Part shown: in pieces, positions 52,436-60,654 of the stretch
How positions within the stretch are numbered: position 1 is the first letter of the stretch
How the letters are laid out: the number at the start of each line of letters is the position of its first letter
Assembly (NCBI RefSeq): GCF_900111035.1
Contig: NZ_FOFU01000006.1
Location: forward strand, 62,001-126,000
DNA length: 64,000 bases
Source: Treponema bryantii
GTDB lineage: Bacteria > Spirochaetota > Spirochaetia > Treponematales > Treponemataceae
Direction: 5' to 3'
Notes under the pieces: model-generated
Database searches by the model: none
Told to the model about the DNA's origin: nothing
Seen by the model: only the letters and a program-made list of their open reading frames with translations
Position numbers and translations under genes: made by a program

Positions 52436-53581
52436 ATGATGACAAAGGCTGATGTTATAGTTATAGGTGCTGGAATAGTAGGAAACGCTACAGCTTATTA
52501 TCTTGCAAAGAAAGAAAAAAAAGTAATTGTTCTTGAAGCAAGTGATTATATTGGAAACGGTGGTTCCAGCCGCAATGGTGGTGGAGTGCGACAATCAGGA
52601 CGTAACCCAAAAGAATTACCATTAATGAAATGGGGAGTTCAGAATATCTGGCCAACCTTAAGTGAAGAACTTGGAGTTGATACAGAATACACTCAGGAAG
52701 GAAACTTACGTTTAGGTAAAAATGATCAGCATAAGGCTATTTTGCAGAAACTCGCTGATGGAGCAAATGCCTGCGGTGTCGAAGTAAAAATGATTGATGC
52801 TGCAGAAGTAAAAAAGATTAATCCTTATTTAAGTGATGAAGTTACCTGTGCTTCCTGGTGTCCAACAGACGGTCATGCAAACCCTCTGACTACAACTTTG
52901 GGATATTATAAAAAGGCTCGTGAATTGGGAGCTGATTTTATAACAGGAGCTCCAGTGAGCCGAATTGTTACCAGAGCTGGCAAGATTACAGGTGTTGAAG
53001 CTGGAGAAGGTGATGAAAAAACATTCTTTGAAGCCGAGACTGTAGTAGTTGCTGCAGGTTATGAAAGTAATGCAATTCTTGAAACTGTAGGAATAACTAT
53101 TCCAATGCATAAACGTGCGGTTACTTGTCTTGTTACAGAAGCTGAACCTCAGATGTTCAGGCAAATGCTTGGTACTGCCATGGCCGATTTCTACGGACAT
53201 CAGACAAAGCATGGTTCTTTTGTAATGGGTGGAACAGATGGTTTTGATGAATGTCCTGCTCATATAGATGATTCATATCCACTGGTTGGTTCAAGTATGA
53301 TTAGTGCAACAAGCCGTGGAATCCTGGGGTATTTCCCAATGCTGGAAAATGCAAAGATTGTTCGCGCCTGGGGCGGATATGTAGATTTCTGTGTGGATGG
53401 ATGTGCAACAGTAAGTAAGGTAGATGAAGTTCCGGGGCTGTATGTTGAATGTAGTTTTACAGGACATGGTTTTGGAATTGGACCTGCAGCAGCTTACAAC
53501 ATTGCAGAATTAATCTGTACAGGTTCCTGCCCGGCAGATATCAGTCCATTGAGATACGACAGATTCAAGCCGGCAAAATAG
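52436..53581 (+). CDS. DAO-type FAD-dependent oxidoreductase (HcnC/sarcosine oxidase beta-like)
   Basis: 381 residues. FAD motif VIVIGAGIVGNATAYYLAKK (about 6-25), GGSSRNGGGVRQSGR for flavin contact, and the C-terminal YVECSFTGHGFGIGPAAA typical of the D-amino acid oxidase family. It should oxidise a D- or secondary amino acid (proline, hydroxyproline, glycine or an opine are all possible) to an imine. Starts one base after the BFD stop, with GGAGGTG upstream. Catalytic subunit of the complex formed with the previous three genes (inferred). Confidence 0.92.
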   Translation: MMTKADVIVIGAGIVGNATAYYLAKKEKKVIVLEASDYIGNGGSSRNGGGVRQSGRNPKELPLMKWGVQNIWPTLSEELGVDTEYTQEGNLRLGKNDQHKAILQKLADGANACGVEVKMIDAAEVKKINPYLSDEVTCASWCPTDGHANPLTTTLGYYKKARELGADFITGAPVSRIVTRAGKITGVEAGEGDEKTFFEAETVVVAAGYESNAILETVGITIPMHKRAVTCLVTEAEPQMFRQMLGTAMADFYGHQTKHGSFVMGGTDGFDECPAHIDDSYPLVGSSMISATSRGILGYFPMLENAKIVRAWGGYVDFCVDGCATVSKVDEVPGLYVECSFTGHGFGIGPAAAYNIAELICTGSCPADISPLRYDRFKPAK

Positions 53582-53590
53582 CAAAAGAAA

Positions 53591-53680
53591 TTGACAAAGG
53601 GTTCTTTTTCCAGCATACTTTGGAACATTGGTGCAAAGGTGTACTTGGGTAACCCCATATATACCTTTGCACTTTTTTTT
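53591..53680 (+). promoter_or_regulatory. Promoter followed by intrinsic terminator in the araC-type leader
   Basis: TTGACA (53591-53596), a 17-base spacer and CATACT form a promoter, then a 13-base hairpin (GTGCAAAGGTGTA / TATACCTTTGCAC) with eight Ts (53631-53680). The AAAGGAT site and GTG start of the regulator follow directly. The hairpin may simply end the upstream operon, but the promoter ahead of it makes attenuation possible. Confidence 0.6.
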
Positions 53681-53699
53681 ATTTTAAAGGATTTTTCCC

Positions 53700-54524
53700 G
53701 TGAAAAAGAACCAGGCCCTTATTTCAATTCAGCCATATTTTGTTATGGAATCAGATAACTTCTGTCAGCATATATTAATCGAAAATGGCATTTCACATTT
53801 CTTCAGTTTTTCAAATAATTCAAGTCAGGATATTACACTGCCTTTATTAGTAGACAGCTGCAGTAATTTAATCTTTGAATATAAAGATGGAAGTGTGAGA
53901 ACACATCTGATTGGAATTACAGTTGAAAAGCGTACTTTTTCAGTCAAAAAGAATGCAGACTATTTTGGTGTCAGACTTCAGCCAAGTGTTACAAAATTTG
54001 TAAAAGAATATACCCCAAAGGAATTAGTTGGAAATATCGTTATATTAGATGATTTACTTTCTACCAGAGACTTCTGTAAAAAAATGGGCGAACAAAAGAA
54101 TTTTAACAGCCGCATGCTAACCTTTTTACAGGAATATTCAAAGTTCCAGGCTTATGAAAATGGAGATACCAAAGATACTTTATTCAAGCAGATTTCAGAT
54201 TTAATTATTCAACGTAAGGGAATAGTAAAAGTCCGCGAATTAGAAGAATTGTCCGGCTATTCTTCCAGATATATCAACAAGATTTTTGATAAAGAACTTG
54301 GCTTAAGTGCTAAACAGCTTTGTAATTCTATAAAATTTCAGTTTTTATTAGATGATATGAACAAGGGAATTGGAGACAGTTTTACAAGTATTGCTTCAGA
54401 ATATAATTTTTATGATCAGGCTCATTTTATTCATGAATTCAAGGAGTTTTCCGGAAAGACTCCAGGAGAATATGCGGAAGAAGTAGAAAACAAAAAATAT
54501 ATTAGTTCTATTAAAAATATTTAG
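53700..54524 (+). CDS. AraC family transcriptional regulator
   Basis: 274 residues. The C-terminal two-helix-turn-helix domain (about 175-265) has VRELEELSGYSSRYINKIF and the AraC signature YNFYDQAHFIHEFKEFSGKTPGEY. The N-terminal 150 residues (SHFFSFSNNSSQDI...) are probably a ligand-sensing beta domain of the DUF6597-like type. Starts with GTG, with AAAGGAT eight bases upstream. Located between the oxidation and imine/transport halves of the locus, so probably its local regulator. Confidence 0.9.
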   Translation: MKKNQALISIQPYFVMESDNFCQHILIENGISHFFSFSNNSSQDITLPLLVDSCSNLIFEYKDGSVRTHLIGITVEKRTFSVKKNADYFGVRLQPSVTKFVKEYTPKELVGNIVILDDLLSTRDFCKKMGEQKNFNSRMLTFLQEYSKFQAYENGDTKDTLFKQISDLIIQRKGIVKVRELEELSGYSSRYINKIFDKELGLSAKQLCNSIKFQFLLDDMNKGIGDSFTSIASEYNFYDQAHFIHEFKEFSGKTPGEYAEEVENKKYISSIKNI

Positions 54525-54591
54525 TTTGAATTAATAGTTCCTTTTTTTACAATTATACATTGGAGATAATTTGTAGTATCCATTCATAAGT

Positions 54592-54651
54592 TATAAAAAC
54601 AAGGGCAAAGCAAAGGCGCTGGATTATTTTGAAAATCCGGCGCCTTTTTTG
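54592..54651 (+). promoter_or_regulatory. -10 box and terminator upstream of the ornithine-cyclodeaminase-like gene
   Basis: TATAAA (54592-54597) precedes a strong hairpin (AGGCGCtGGATTA / AAATCCgGCGCCT, 54614-54645) with a T run, only 27 bases before the ATG. No room exists for a promoter after the hairpin, so expression needs read-through. No known riboswitch is recognised. Confidence 0.55.
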
Positions 54652-54671
54652 TTTCTAGAAGGAGGATTAAC

Positions 54672-55811
54672 ATGGCATACCCAAAAATTGACTTTTTATA
54701 TCTTAATGAACAGGACATGATTGCAGCTGGGGTAAAAGATATGAAGGGCTGTATCGAAGCAATGGAAGAGATGTTCAAGCTTATGAAAGTTGGAAACTAC
54801 AGAATGGGAGGTGCAAATGGTAACTCTCACGGAACAATGGTTACCTTCCCGGCAAGTTCACCATTCCCAGAAATGCCTGTAGATGGCCCAGACCGCCGCT
54901 TTATGGCAATGCCTGCATATCTTGGTGGAAAATTTGATATGGCAGGAATGAAATGGTATGGCTCAAACGCAGAAAACAGGGAAAAAGGTTTACCACGTTC
55001 AATTCTTATGCTGACTTTGAATGATAAGGATACTGGAGCACCTTTGGCTTATATGAGTGCAAACATTCTTTCTGCTTATCGAACAGGTGCAGTTCCGGGA
55101 GTTGGTTATAAGTATTTTGCTCCAGAAGATTCTAAGGTAATTGGAATTGTAGGACCTGGAGTTATGAGCAAGACAGCTCTTGCAGCGGCAATGGCAGTAC
55201 GACCAGGAATTGAAGTTATCAAGGTAAAAGGCCGAGGTAAGGCAAGCCTTGAAAAATTTATTGCTGACGCAAAGAAGGATTATCCGTCAGTAAAAGAAGT
55301 ATATGCAGTAGATACAATAGAAGAAGCTTGTAGAGATGCAGATATTATTTCTGTCAGCACATCTACACCAACTACCGGCGATACAAGTATTTATCCATAC
55401 ATCAAGGAAGAGTGGATAAAGCCAGGTACAATCATCAGCTCCACAGCAGCCCTTAGATTTGATGATGACTTCATAATCAACAGAGCAAGAACTGTAACAG
55501 ACAATATTGCCTTGTATGAAGCTTGGGAAGAAGAATATGCGCCAGAAGCTTATAAGACTGTTCCAATTCCTGCAGTTCATGTTGAAGATCTGATTGCAGA
55601 AGGCAAGATGAAGCGTGAACAGATTGATGATTTGGGAGATATCCTGACAGGAAAAATACCTGTACATCGTGATCCAAAGGAAATCGTAGTTTATTCAGTT
55701 GGTGGTATGCCGGTTGAAGATGTTGCCTGGGGAACAATTGTTTATCGAAATGCCTTGGAAAAAGGTATTGGTACAAAGTTAAATCTGTGGGAGACACCAG
55801 ATTTAAGATAA
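54672..55811 (+). CDS. Ornithine cyclodeaminase/ketimine reductase family protein
   Basis: 379 residues, longer than the typical 320-350. NAD(P)-binding strand KVIGIVGPGVMSKTALAAAM (about 156-175) and the substrate segment MAMPAYLGGKFDMAGMKWYGSN (Lys about 96) with TGAPLAYMSANILSAYRTGA match the OCD/mu-crystallin fold. Members reduce cyclic imines or deaminate ornithine. Next to an imine-forming oxidase, imine reduction is a reasonable inference. AGAAGGAGG precedes the ATG. First gene of a four-gene unit with the PII, Rid and permease genes. Confidence 0.88.
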   Translation: MAYPKIDFLYLNEQDMIAAGVKDMKGCIEAMEEMFKLMKVGNYRMGGANGNSHGTMVTFPASSPFPEMPVDGPDRRFMAMPAYLGGKFDMAGMKWYGSNAENREKGLPRSILMLTLNDKDTGAPLAYMSANILSAYRTGAVPGVGYKYFAPEDSKVIGIVGPGVMSKTALAAAMAVRPGIEVIKVKGRGKASLEKFIADAKKDYPSVKEVYAVDTIEEACRDADIISVSTSTPTTGDTSIYPYIKEEWIKPGTIISSTAALRFDDDFIINRARTVTDNIALYEAWEEEYAPEAYKTVPIPAVHVEDLIAEGKMKREQIDDLGDILTGKIPVHRDPKEIVVYSVGGMPVEDVAWGTIVYRNALEKGIGTKLNLWETPDLR

Positions 55812-55853
55812 AAAAACTGATGATAAAGATATCACAGAAAAAGGAGATTACTT

Positions 55854-56219
55854 ATGGAAGAAAAGTTTAGTCGAGTAGAAGTAATTACAGGTATTTCAAA
55901 AATTGCAGCCCTTCAAAGTGCTTTGGGAAAATTCCGAATTACTGGTATGACAGTTTACCAGGTATTGGGTTGTGGTGTTCAGCATGGAACTCAGGAATTT
56001 GAAGTTGAAGAAAAAAAGGAAATCCAGCTTCTTCCAAAGGAAGTTGTAATGATGGTTGTTCCAACTGATGAAGTCCCTGATGTAATTGAGTTCCTGAAAA
56101 AAGAACTTTACACAGGTCACATTGGAGATGGAAAGATTTTTGTTTCTGATGTTACAAATATTGTTCGTGTTCGTACTGGAGAAGAAGGTATGGATGCCCT
56201 GCTGTCAACGGAGAAATAA
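55854..56219 (+). CDS. PII family signal protein with altered T-loop
   Basis: 121 residues with the GlnB fold: FRITGMTVYQVLGCGVQ (about 27-43), LLPKEVVMMVVP, the B-loop TGHIGDGKIFV (about 93-103) and RVRTGEEG. The T-loop EFEVEEKKEIQ lacks Tyr51 (Lys instead) and Tyr46, so uridylylation is unlikely, while ATP/ADP-binding positions look kept. PII proteins usually sit with ammonium transporters or glutamine synthetase. Here it is with an amino acid permease and ends directly against the Rid gene (TAAATG). Perhaps it controls the permease or oxidase in response to energy or 2-oxoglutarate (inference). Confidence 0.85.
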   Translation: MEEKFSRVEVITGISKIAALQSALGKFRITGMTVYQVLGCGVQHGTQEFEVEEKKEIQLLPKEVVMMVVPTDEVPDVIEFLKKELYTGHIGDGKIFVSDVTNIVRVRTGEEGMDALLSTEK

Positions 56220-56618
56220 ATGAAAAGAAAGAACTATTCATCGGGAGCACCGCTGGAACAGAAAGCTGGTTACTCCCGTGCAGTCCGCATAGGTGATTTT
56301 ATTTTTGTAGGTGGAACAACAGCAGTTCAGCCTGATGGTTCCGTATATGGAGAAGGAGATTCTTATGCTCAGCTCAAATATATTCTTGAAAAACAGGTCA
56401 AGATTATAGAACAGGCTGGCGGAAAGAAAGAAGATGTTTTTGAAGTAAGAATCTTTCAGACTCCGGAATTCGAAAAGGCTGGAATGGCTGCTTATACAGA
56501 AATATTTCACGATGTTATGCCTTTGTGTACTGGCGTTACAATTGCAAAACTTAACAGGCCGACCCAACTGGTAGAAGTTGAAATGTCGGCTGCAATTGGA
56601 ACTGAATTAGAAGAATAG
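56220..56618 (+). CDS. Rid (YjgF/YER057c/UK114) family protein, Arg-less
   Basis: 132 residues with the Rid opening KAGYSRAVRIGDFIFVGGTTA and the end QLVEVEMSAAIGT. True RidA imine deaminases have an Arg in the P-x-R-[ST] strand; here the aligned position is Cys103 (MPLCTGVTIAKL), so classical imine hydrolysis is doubtful. It starts right after the PII stop. It may bind the imine or another ligand of the pathway. Confidence 0.88.
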   Translation: MKRKNYSSGAPLEQKAGYSRAVRIGDFIFVGGTTAVQPDGSVYGEGDSYAQLKYILEKQVKIIEQAGGKKEDVFEVRIFQTPEFEKAGMAAYTEIFHDVMPLCTGVTIAKLNRPTQLVEVEMSAAIGTELEE

Positions 56619-56627
56619 GAGAACTAT

Positions 56628-58112
56628 ATGGCAGATGAAAAGAAATTAGGTCTGCCGAGTGTTATTGCTACTGGCGTCGGGTTGATTGTTGCAACTAGTG
56701 TTTTGCTTTCAATCGCTCAGGGAGCAAGTATACTTGGTTTGCCCTTTATAATAACAATGACGATTGCCTGTGCTTTCAATATTTTGACAGCACTTTCAAT
56801 CTGTGAATTGAATGCACTGATGCCTAACCTTACAGGTGGACTGGCACAGTTTACACTTGCAAGTTGCGGACCATTCATCACAATTATTACAAATATGGGT
56901 GGCTTCATCTGTTGTCAGATGATTTTGGGAAGTTCGGAAGCAGCCATGTTTGGTAATACTATGAGTACCGTATTAACAGCTGTTCCTGTTTCACCTACAG
57001 TCTGGACAATTGCACTGATTGTTATTCTGTTTGTTTTGAATCTTTTTGGTGTTGATATGTTTGCAAAAATCCAGAACATCGTAGCCTACGGACTGATTGT
57101 TTCCCTGGTTATTATGGGTATTCTTGGATGTATCAAGGTAAATCCTTCAACACTGATTGAACAGCCGGCTTTTATGACAGAAAAGTTTACTGATACACTG
57201 TCGCTGCTGGGACTTGCCTTCTTCCTCTTTATTGGAGTTGAATATATAGTTCCAATTTCACCAAATGTAAAAAATTCAAGAAAGATTGTTCCAATAGGAA
57301 TGGTTTTGAGTCTTGTAATTATTCTTGTTATGCAGATTCTTCTGACAATCGGTTTCAAGAATTACACAGAATGGGAAGCACTGGGAGAAAGTACAGTTCC
57401 ACATATTCTTTACGGTTCACTTCTTCTTGGAAAAGCCGGTACAATCTGGATGTCAGTAGTTTCAATGCTTGCTGTAATTAGTACACTTAATACAGCAATG
57501 TTTGGTGTAAGCCAGTTATGTGCAGGTATGGCAAAAATCGGTTTGCTGCCTACAAGCTTCCTTAGAAAGACACCTGCAGGTTCACCTTATGTAGGATTGA
57601 TTCTTGTAGCGGTTGTAATGGTGATTTTGAATGCAATAGGACTCTCAAGCAGTGATTCCCTTGTATTCTTGATTCTTACTGGTTGTACCTTTTGGATTTT
57701 CTGTTATGTTATGGTTCATATTGATGTAATCATCTTAAGAAAGAAATTACCAAAGGCACCAAGAACCTTTAAGCTTCCGTTTGGAATTGTTATTCCTGTG
57801 CTCGGAATAATTGGCAATTTGTTCATGATCTGGAACATAGATCCAAGCTGGGAATTAAAGAAGATTATCTATTTAGTCTTTGCAGGTGTTTCTGTAATTC
57901 TTGCAGTTTATGCTTTCTTCTGGTGTAAGTTTGTAATCAAGAGACCTATGTTCAAGGGCTATGAAATTAAAGAGGTTATGGCCATGGATACAGATCTTTA
58001 TCAGATTCGTCATTATCCGGAAATTGCAAAGAAGCTTCATATGGTTGCAGAACCAGAGATTAAGCCTCTTTCTCCAGAAACAAATACTGGAACCAGACCA
58101 AAAAGTAATTAA
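56628..58112 (+). CDS. APC superfamily amino acid permease
   Basis: 494 residues, about 12 membrane helices. TM1 GLPSVIATGVGLIVATSVLL has the unwound glycine-rich segment of APC carriers, and FFLFIGVEYIVPISPNVKNS marks TM6. A cytoplasmic tail of about 50 residues ends it. AGGAG precedes the ATG, nine bases after the Rid stop. Probably imports the amino acid that this locus oxidises. A terminator follows. Confidence 0.9.
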   Translation: MADEKKLGLPSVIATGVGLIVATSVLLSIAQGASILGLPFIITMTIACAFNILTALSICELNALMPNLTGGLAQFTLASCGPFITIITNMGGFICCQMILGSSEAAMFGNTMSTVLTAVPVSPTVWTIALIVILFVLNLFGVDMFAKIQNIVAYGLIVSLVIMGILGCIKVNPSTLIEQPAFMTEKFTDTLSLLGLAFFLFIGVEYIVPISPNVKNSRKIVPIGMVLSLVIILVMQILLTIGFKNYTEWEALGESTVPHILYGSLLLGKAGTIWMSVVSMLAVISTLNTAMFGVSQLCAGMAKIGLLPTSFLRKTPAGSPYVGLILVAVVMVILNAIGLSSSDSLVFLILTGCTFWIFCYVMVHIDVIILRKKLPKAPRTFKLPFGIVIPVLGIIGNLFMIWNIDPSWELKKIIYLVFAGVSVILAVYAFFWCKFVIKRPMFKGYEIKEVMAMDTDLYQIRHYPEIAKKLHMVAEPEIKPLSPETNTGTRPKSN

Positions 58113-58126
58113 ATAAATTGTATATG

Positions 58127-58162
58127 CTCCTGCAGTAAGTTTTCTTATTGCAGGAGTTTTTT
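58127..58162 (+). terminator. Terminator of the permease operon
   Basis: CTCCTGCAGTAAG / CTTATTGCAGGAG with a TTTT loop and six Ts. Confidence 0.9.
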
Positions 58163-58238
58163 ATTATTTTAAACCTGCTGTATAAAATCTCAGCAATAAT
58201 ATTTCTTTTTTGATATAATACCCAAAGTTGGTGAAAAT

Positions 58239-60164
58239 ATGACATATGGATTTATAAAAACTGCTTGTGTCAGTCCTCGAATGAAAGTTGCAGACTGCCT
58301 TTTTAATTCAGAAGAAATTGTAAAAAGTGCCGTAGAAGCTGCTGAAAACGGGGCTTCAATTATTGTTTTTCCAGAGCTTTCTATTACAGGTTATACCTGC
58401 GGAGACCTTTTCTTTCAGCAGGCTCTTCAAAAATCTGCAGAAAATCAACTTGCTTCTATTATTAAAAAAACTTCAAAACTGAATGCCCTGATTTTTGTAG
58501 GGCTTCCTTTATACTCTACAGAAGGTATTTATAACTGTGCTGCCGCCATTTCCAGAGGAAAGCTCCTTGCCCTTTATGCTAAATCATTTTTGCCAAATTA
58601 CGGCGAGTTTTATGAACGCCGCCAGTTTACTCCTTTCCAGCAGAATATGAAAACCCGCTTTATCAATTTTGCAGGTTTTGAAAATGTGCCTTTTGGAACA
58701 GATATTCTTCTTCAGGAATCAAATAATCCTTCACTAAAAGTAGCTTGTGAAATCTGCGAAGATTTATGGGTTCCACTTCCTCCATCAAGCCGTCATGTTC
58801 TGGCTGGTGCTACAGTGATTGCAAATCTTTCTGCCGGAAACGAAATTATCGGCAAGGCAGAATACCGCAGAACTCTGGTTAAAGCTCAGTCAGCACGTTC
58901 AATTTGTGCCTATCTTTACGCAAATGCCGGAATGGATGAATCAACCCAAGACATGGTTTTTGCCGGCCACAGTTTAATAGTAGAAAACGGCAGCCTGTTT
59001 GCAGAATCTACCTTGTTTTCAAATGCTACAGTTTATGCTGATATTGATGTTGAACGTCTCTGTCAGGAACGTAGAAAGACAACAAGCTATGGCTATTCAG
59101 TCAACAATAATCCATTTAAGCAGGATTATACTACAGTCTATTTTGATTTAGAAAATCAGAAAGAAAACTTTACCCGATATATAGATTCCCATCCTTTTGT
59201 TCCAAATGATAAGGAAAAAAGAAGTCAACGCTGTCTCGAAGTTATTACGCTTCAGTATCAGGGGCTTGCAAAAAGACTTCGCCATATAAACTGTCAGTCT
59301 GCCGTAATAGGTCTTTCAGGCGGCCTTGATTCTACACTAGCACTTTTAATTACCTGCCGCGCTTTTGACAGTGTAGGTGTAAGCCGCGAAAAAATCACCG
59401 CAATAACAATGCCTTGTTTTGGAACTACAGACCGCACTTATAACAATGCCTGTGCCCTTGCCCGTGAATGCGGCGTAACTCTTAAAGAAGTTCGCATTGC
59501 AGATTCTGTTCGTCAGCATTTCAAAGATATTGGCCAGGATGAAAACCTTCATGATGTAACTTACGAAAACTGTCAGGCACGCGAAAGAACTCAGGTTCTT
59601 ATGGATTATGCAAACAAGACAAATGGTATAGTGATTGGCACAGGAGATCTTTCCGAGCTTGCTTTGGGCTGGTGCACATATAACGGCGACCATATGTCTA
59701 TGTACGGAGTTAATTCATCAATTCCAAAAACTCTGGTCCGCTACTTAGTTCAGTGGTTTGCCGATGAAAATGATTCAGCAGTTCTTCGTGATATTTTGGA
59801 TACCCCGGTTTCTCCAGAACTTCTTCCTCCAACAGATGGAAAAATCTCTCAGGTAACAGAAGATCTGGTTGGCCCTTATGAACTGCACGATTTCTTCTTA
59901 TATTATCTTCTTCGTTTCGGATTTTCTCCTGCAAAGATTTTATTTTTGGCCCAGCATTCAGAACTCGGGAAAATTTACAGCCGCGAAGTTATCTTAAAAT
60001 GGCTTAAAACTTTTTATCGCCGTTTCTTCAGTCAGCAGTTCAAACGCAGCTGCATGCCGGACGGCGCAAAAGTCGGAACAATCAATCTTTCTCCACGCGG
60101 AGACTGGCGCATGCCAAGCGATGCTATGGCCACTGTCTGGTTGAAAGAGATTGAAACTTTGTAA
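58239..60164 (+). CDS. nadE: Glutamine-dependent NAD+ synthetase
   Basis: 641 residues in two domains. The N-terminal nitrilase-like glutaminase (about 1-280) has the Glu in VFPELSITGY, Lys in YAKSFLPNYGEF and Cys in VACEICEDLW. The C-terminal ATP pyrophosphatase/NAD synthase domain has IGLSGGLDSTLAL (about 352-364) and IGTGDLSELALGWCTYNGDH. It converts nicotinic acid adenine dinucleotide to NAD+. A TATAAT box lies about 20 bases before the ATG, with a GGTG site. Confidence 0.96.
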   Translation: MTYGFIKTACVSPRMKVADCLFNSEEIVKSAVEAAENGASIIVFPELSITGYTCGDLFFQQALQKSAENQLASIIKKTSKLNALIFVGLPLYSTEGIYNCAAAISRGKLLALYAKSFLPNYGEFYERRQFTPFQQNMKTRFINFAGFENVPFGTDILLQESNNPSLKVACEICEDLWVPLPPSSRHVLAGATVIANLSAGNEIIGKAEYRRTLVKAQSARSICAYLYANAGMDESTQDMVFAGHSLIVENGSLFAESTLFSNATVYADIDVERLCQERRKTTSYGYSVNNNPFKQDYTTVYFDLENQKENFTRYIDSHPFVPNDKEKRSQRCLEVITLQYQGLAKRLRHINCQSAVIGLSGGLDSTLALLITCRAFDSVGVSREKITAITMPCFGTTDRTYNNACALARECGVTLKEVRIADSVRQHFKDIGQDENLHDVTYENCQARERTQVLMDYANKTNGIVIGTGDLSELALGWCTYNGDHMSMYGVNSSIPKTLVRYLVQWFADENDSAVLRDILDTPVSPELLPPTDGKISQVTEDLVGPYELHDFFLYYLLRFGFSPAKILFLAQHSELGKIYSREVILKWLKTFYRRFFSQQFKRSCMPDGAKVGTINLSPRGDWRMPSDAMATVWLKEIETL

Positions 60165-60178
60165 GGGAGAATCAGGTG

Positions 60179-60219
60179 TATGTTATTTACCTGTACTTAA
60201 TAAAATAGTAAATAACATA
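60179..60219. repeat. 12-base inverted repeat at the end of the small membrane protein gene
   Basis: TATGTTATTTAC and GTAAATAACATA are perfect complements separated by 17 bases. They span the stop codon of the minus-strand gene and lie 15 bases after the nadE stop, so the hairpin may terminate both, although no T run follows. Confidence 0.5.
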
Positions 60220-60393
60220 TGCCCAGCCAAAGAGACCGTGGATAATTGCCCAGAAAACTGATTTCCAGGTTACGAAGCTTATAACCATTGCAAGTGATGA
60301 GCCGAAAGAGACTCCTTTTTCAACAGTGCGTTTTACAATCCTTTTTGAACCATCTGGTCTGATTTCTGTTTCTTCAATAATTTCCTGTGACAT
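60187..60393 (-). CDS. Small membrane protein of unknown function
   Basis: 68 residues. A charged N-terminal third (IIEETEIRPDGSKRIVKRTVEKG) precedes one or two hydrophobic helices (SLAMVISFVTWKSVFWAIIHGLFGWAYVIYYF), ending in a basic tail. The frame extends to a GTG at 60408, but GGAGAAG lies inside that extension and points to the ATG at 60393. A TATAAT box lies upstream. No family is recognised. Confidence 0.65.
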   Translation of the reverse strand: MSQEIIEETEIRPDGSKRIVKRTVEKGVSFGSSLAMVISFVTWKSVFWAIIHGLFGWAYVIYYFIKYR

Positions 60394-60408
60394 ATTAGTC
60401 TTCTCCAC

Positions 60409-60654
60409 AAAAATAATTCATAAAATCATTATAATCCCACTTTTTACTTACTGGACAATAAAAGTACACGAAATGCTAAAATTCGTGCTTAAAATGCCAA
60501 AAAACTATTTATTAAAATTTTTTAAAAAGTAATTAACTATATTTATGTTTTTTGTTATTATTCACCGAACGTTGAAATAAACTAGGATTCCTTAGACATA
60601 GGCAGCGTGACGGCTTTGACCGGTTATTTATCACTATTATTAAGGCGGTAGTAG
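60409..60654. other. Divergent intergenic region before the PLP decarboxylase gene
   Basis: Holds the minus-strand TATAAT of the small membrane protein gene, an inverted repeat CACGAA-atgctaaaa-TTCGTG (60467-60487), and a comparatively GC-rich leader (about 60597-60654) just before the decarboxylase start, ending in AAGGCGGTAGTAG. No RNA gene is recognised. Confidence 0.5.

Noticed and set aside
60597-60654. Possible riboswitch in the decarboxylase leader
   Set aside because: The leader is slightly GC-rich and ends in a purine-rich ribosome site, but no known aptamer pattern and no terminator or sequestering stem could be drawn.
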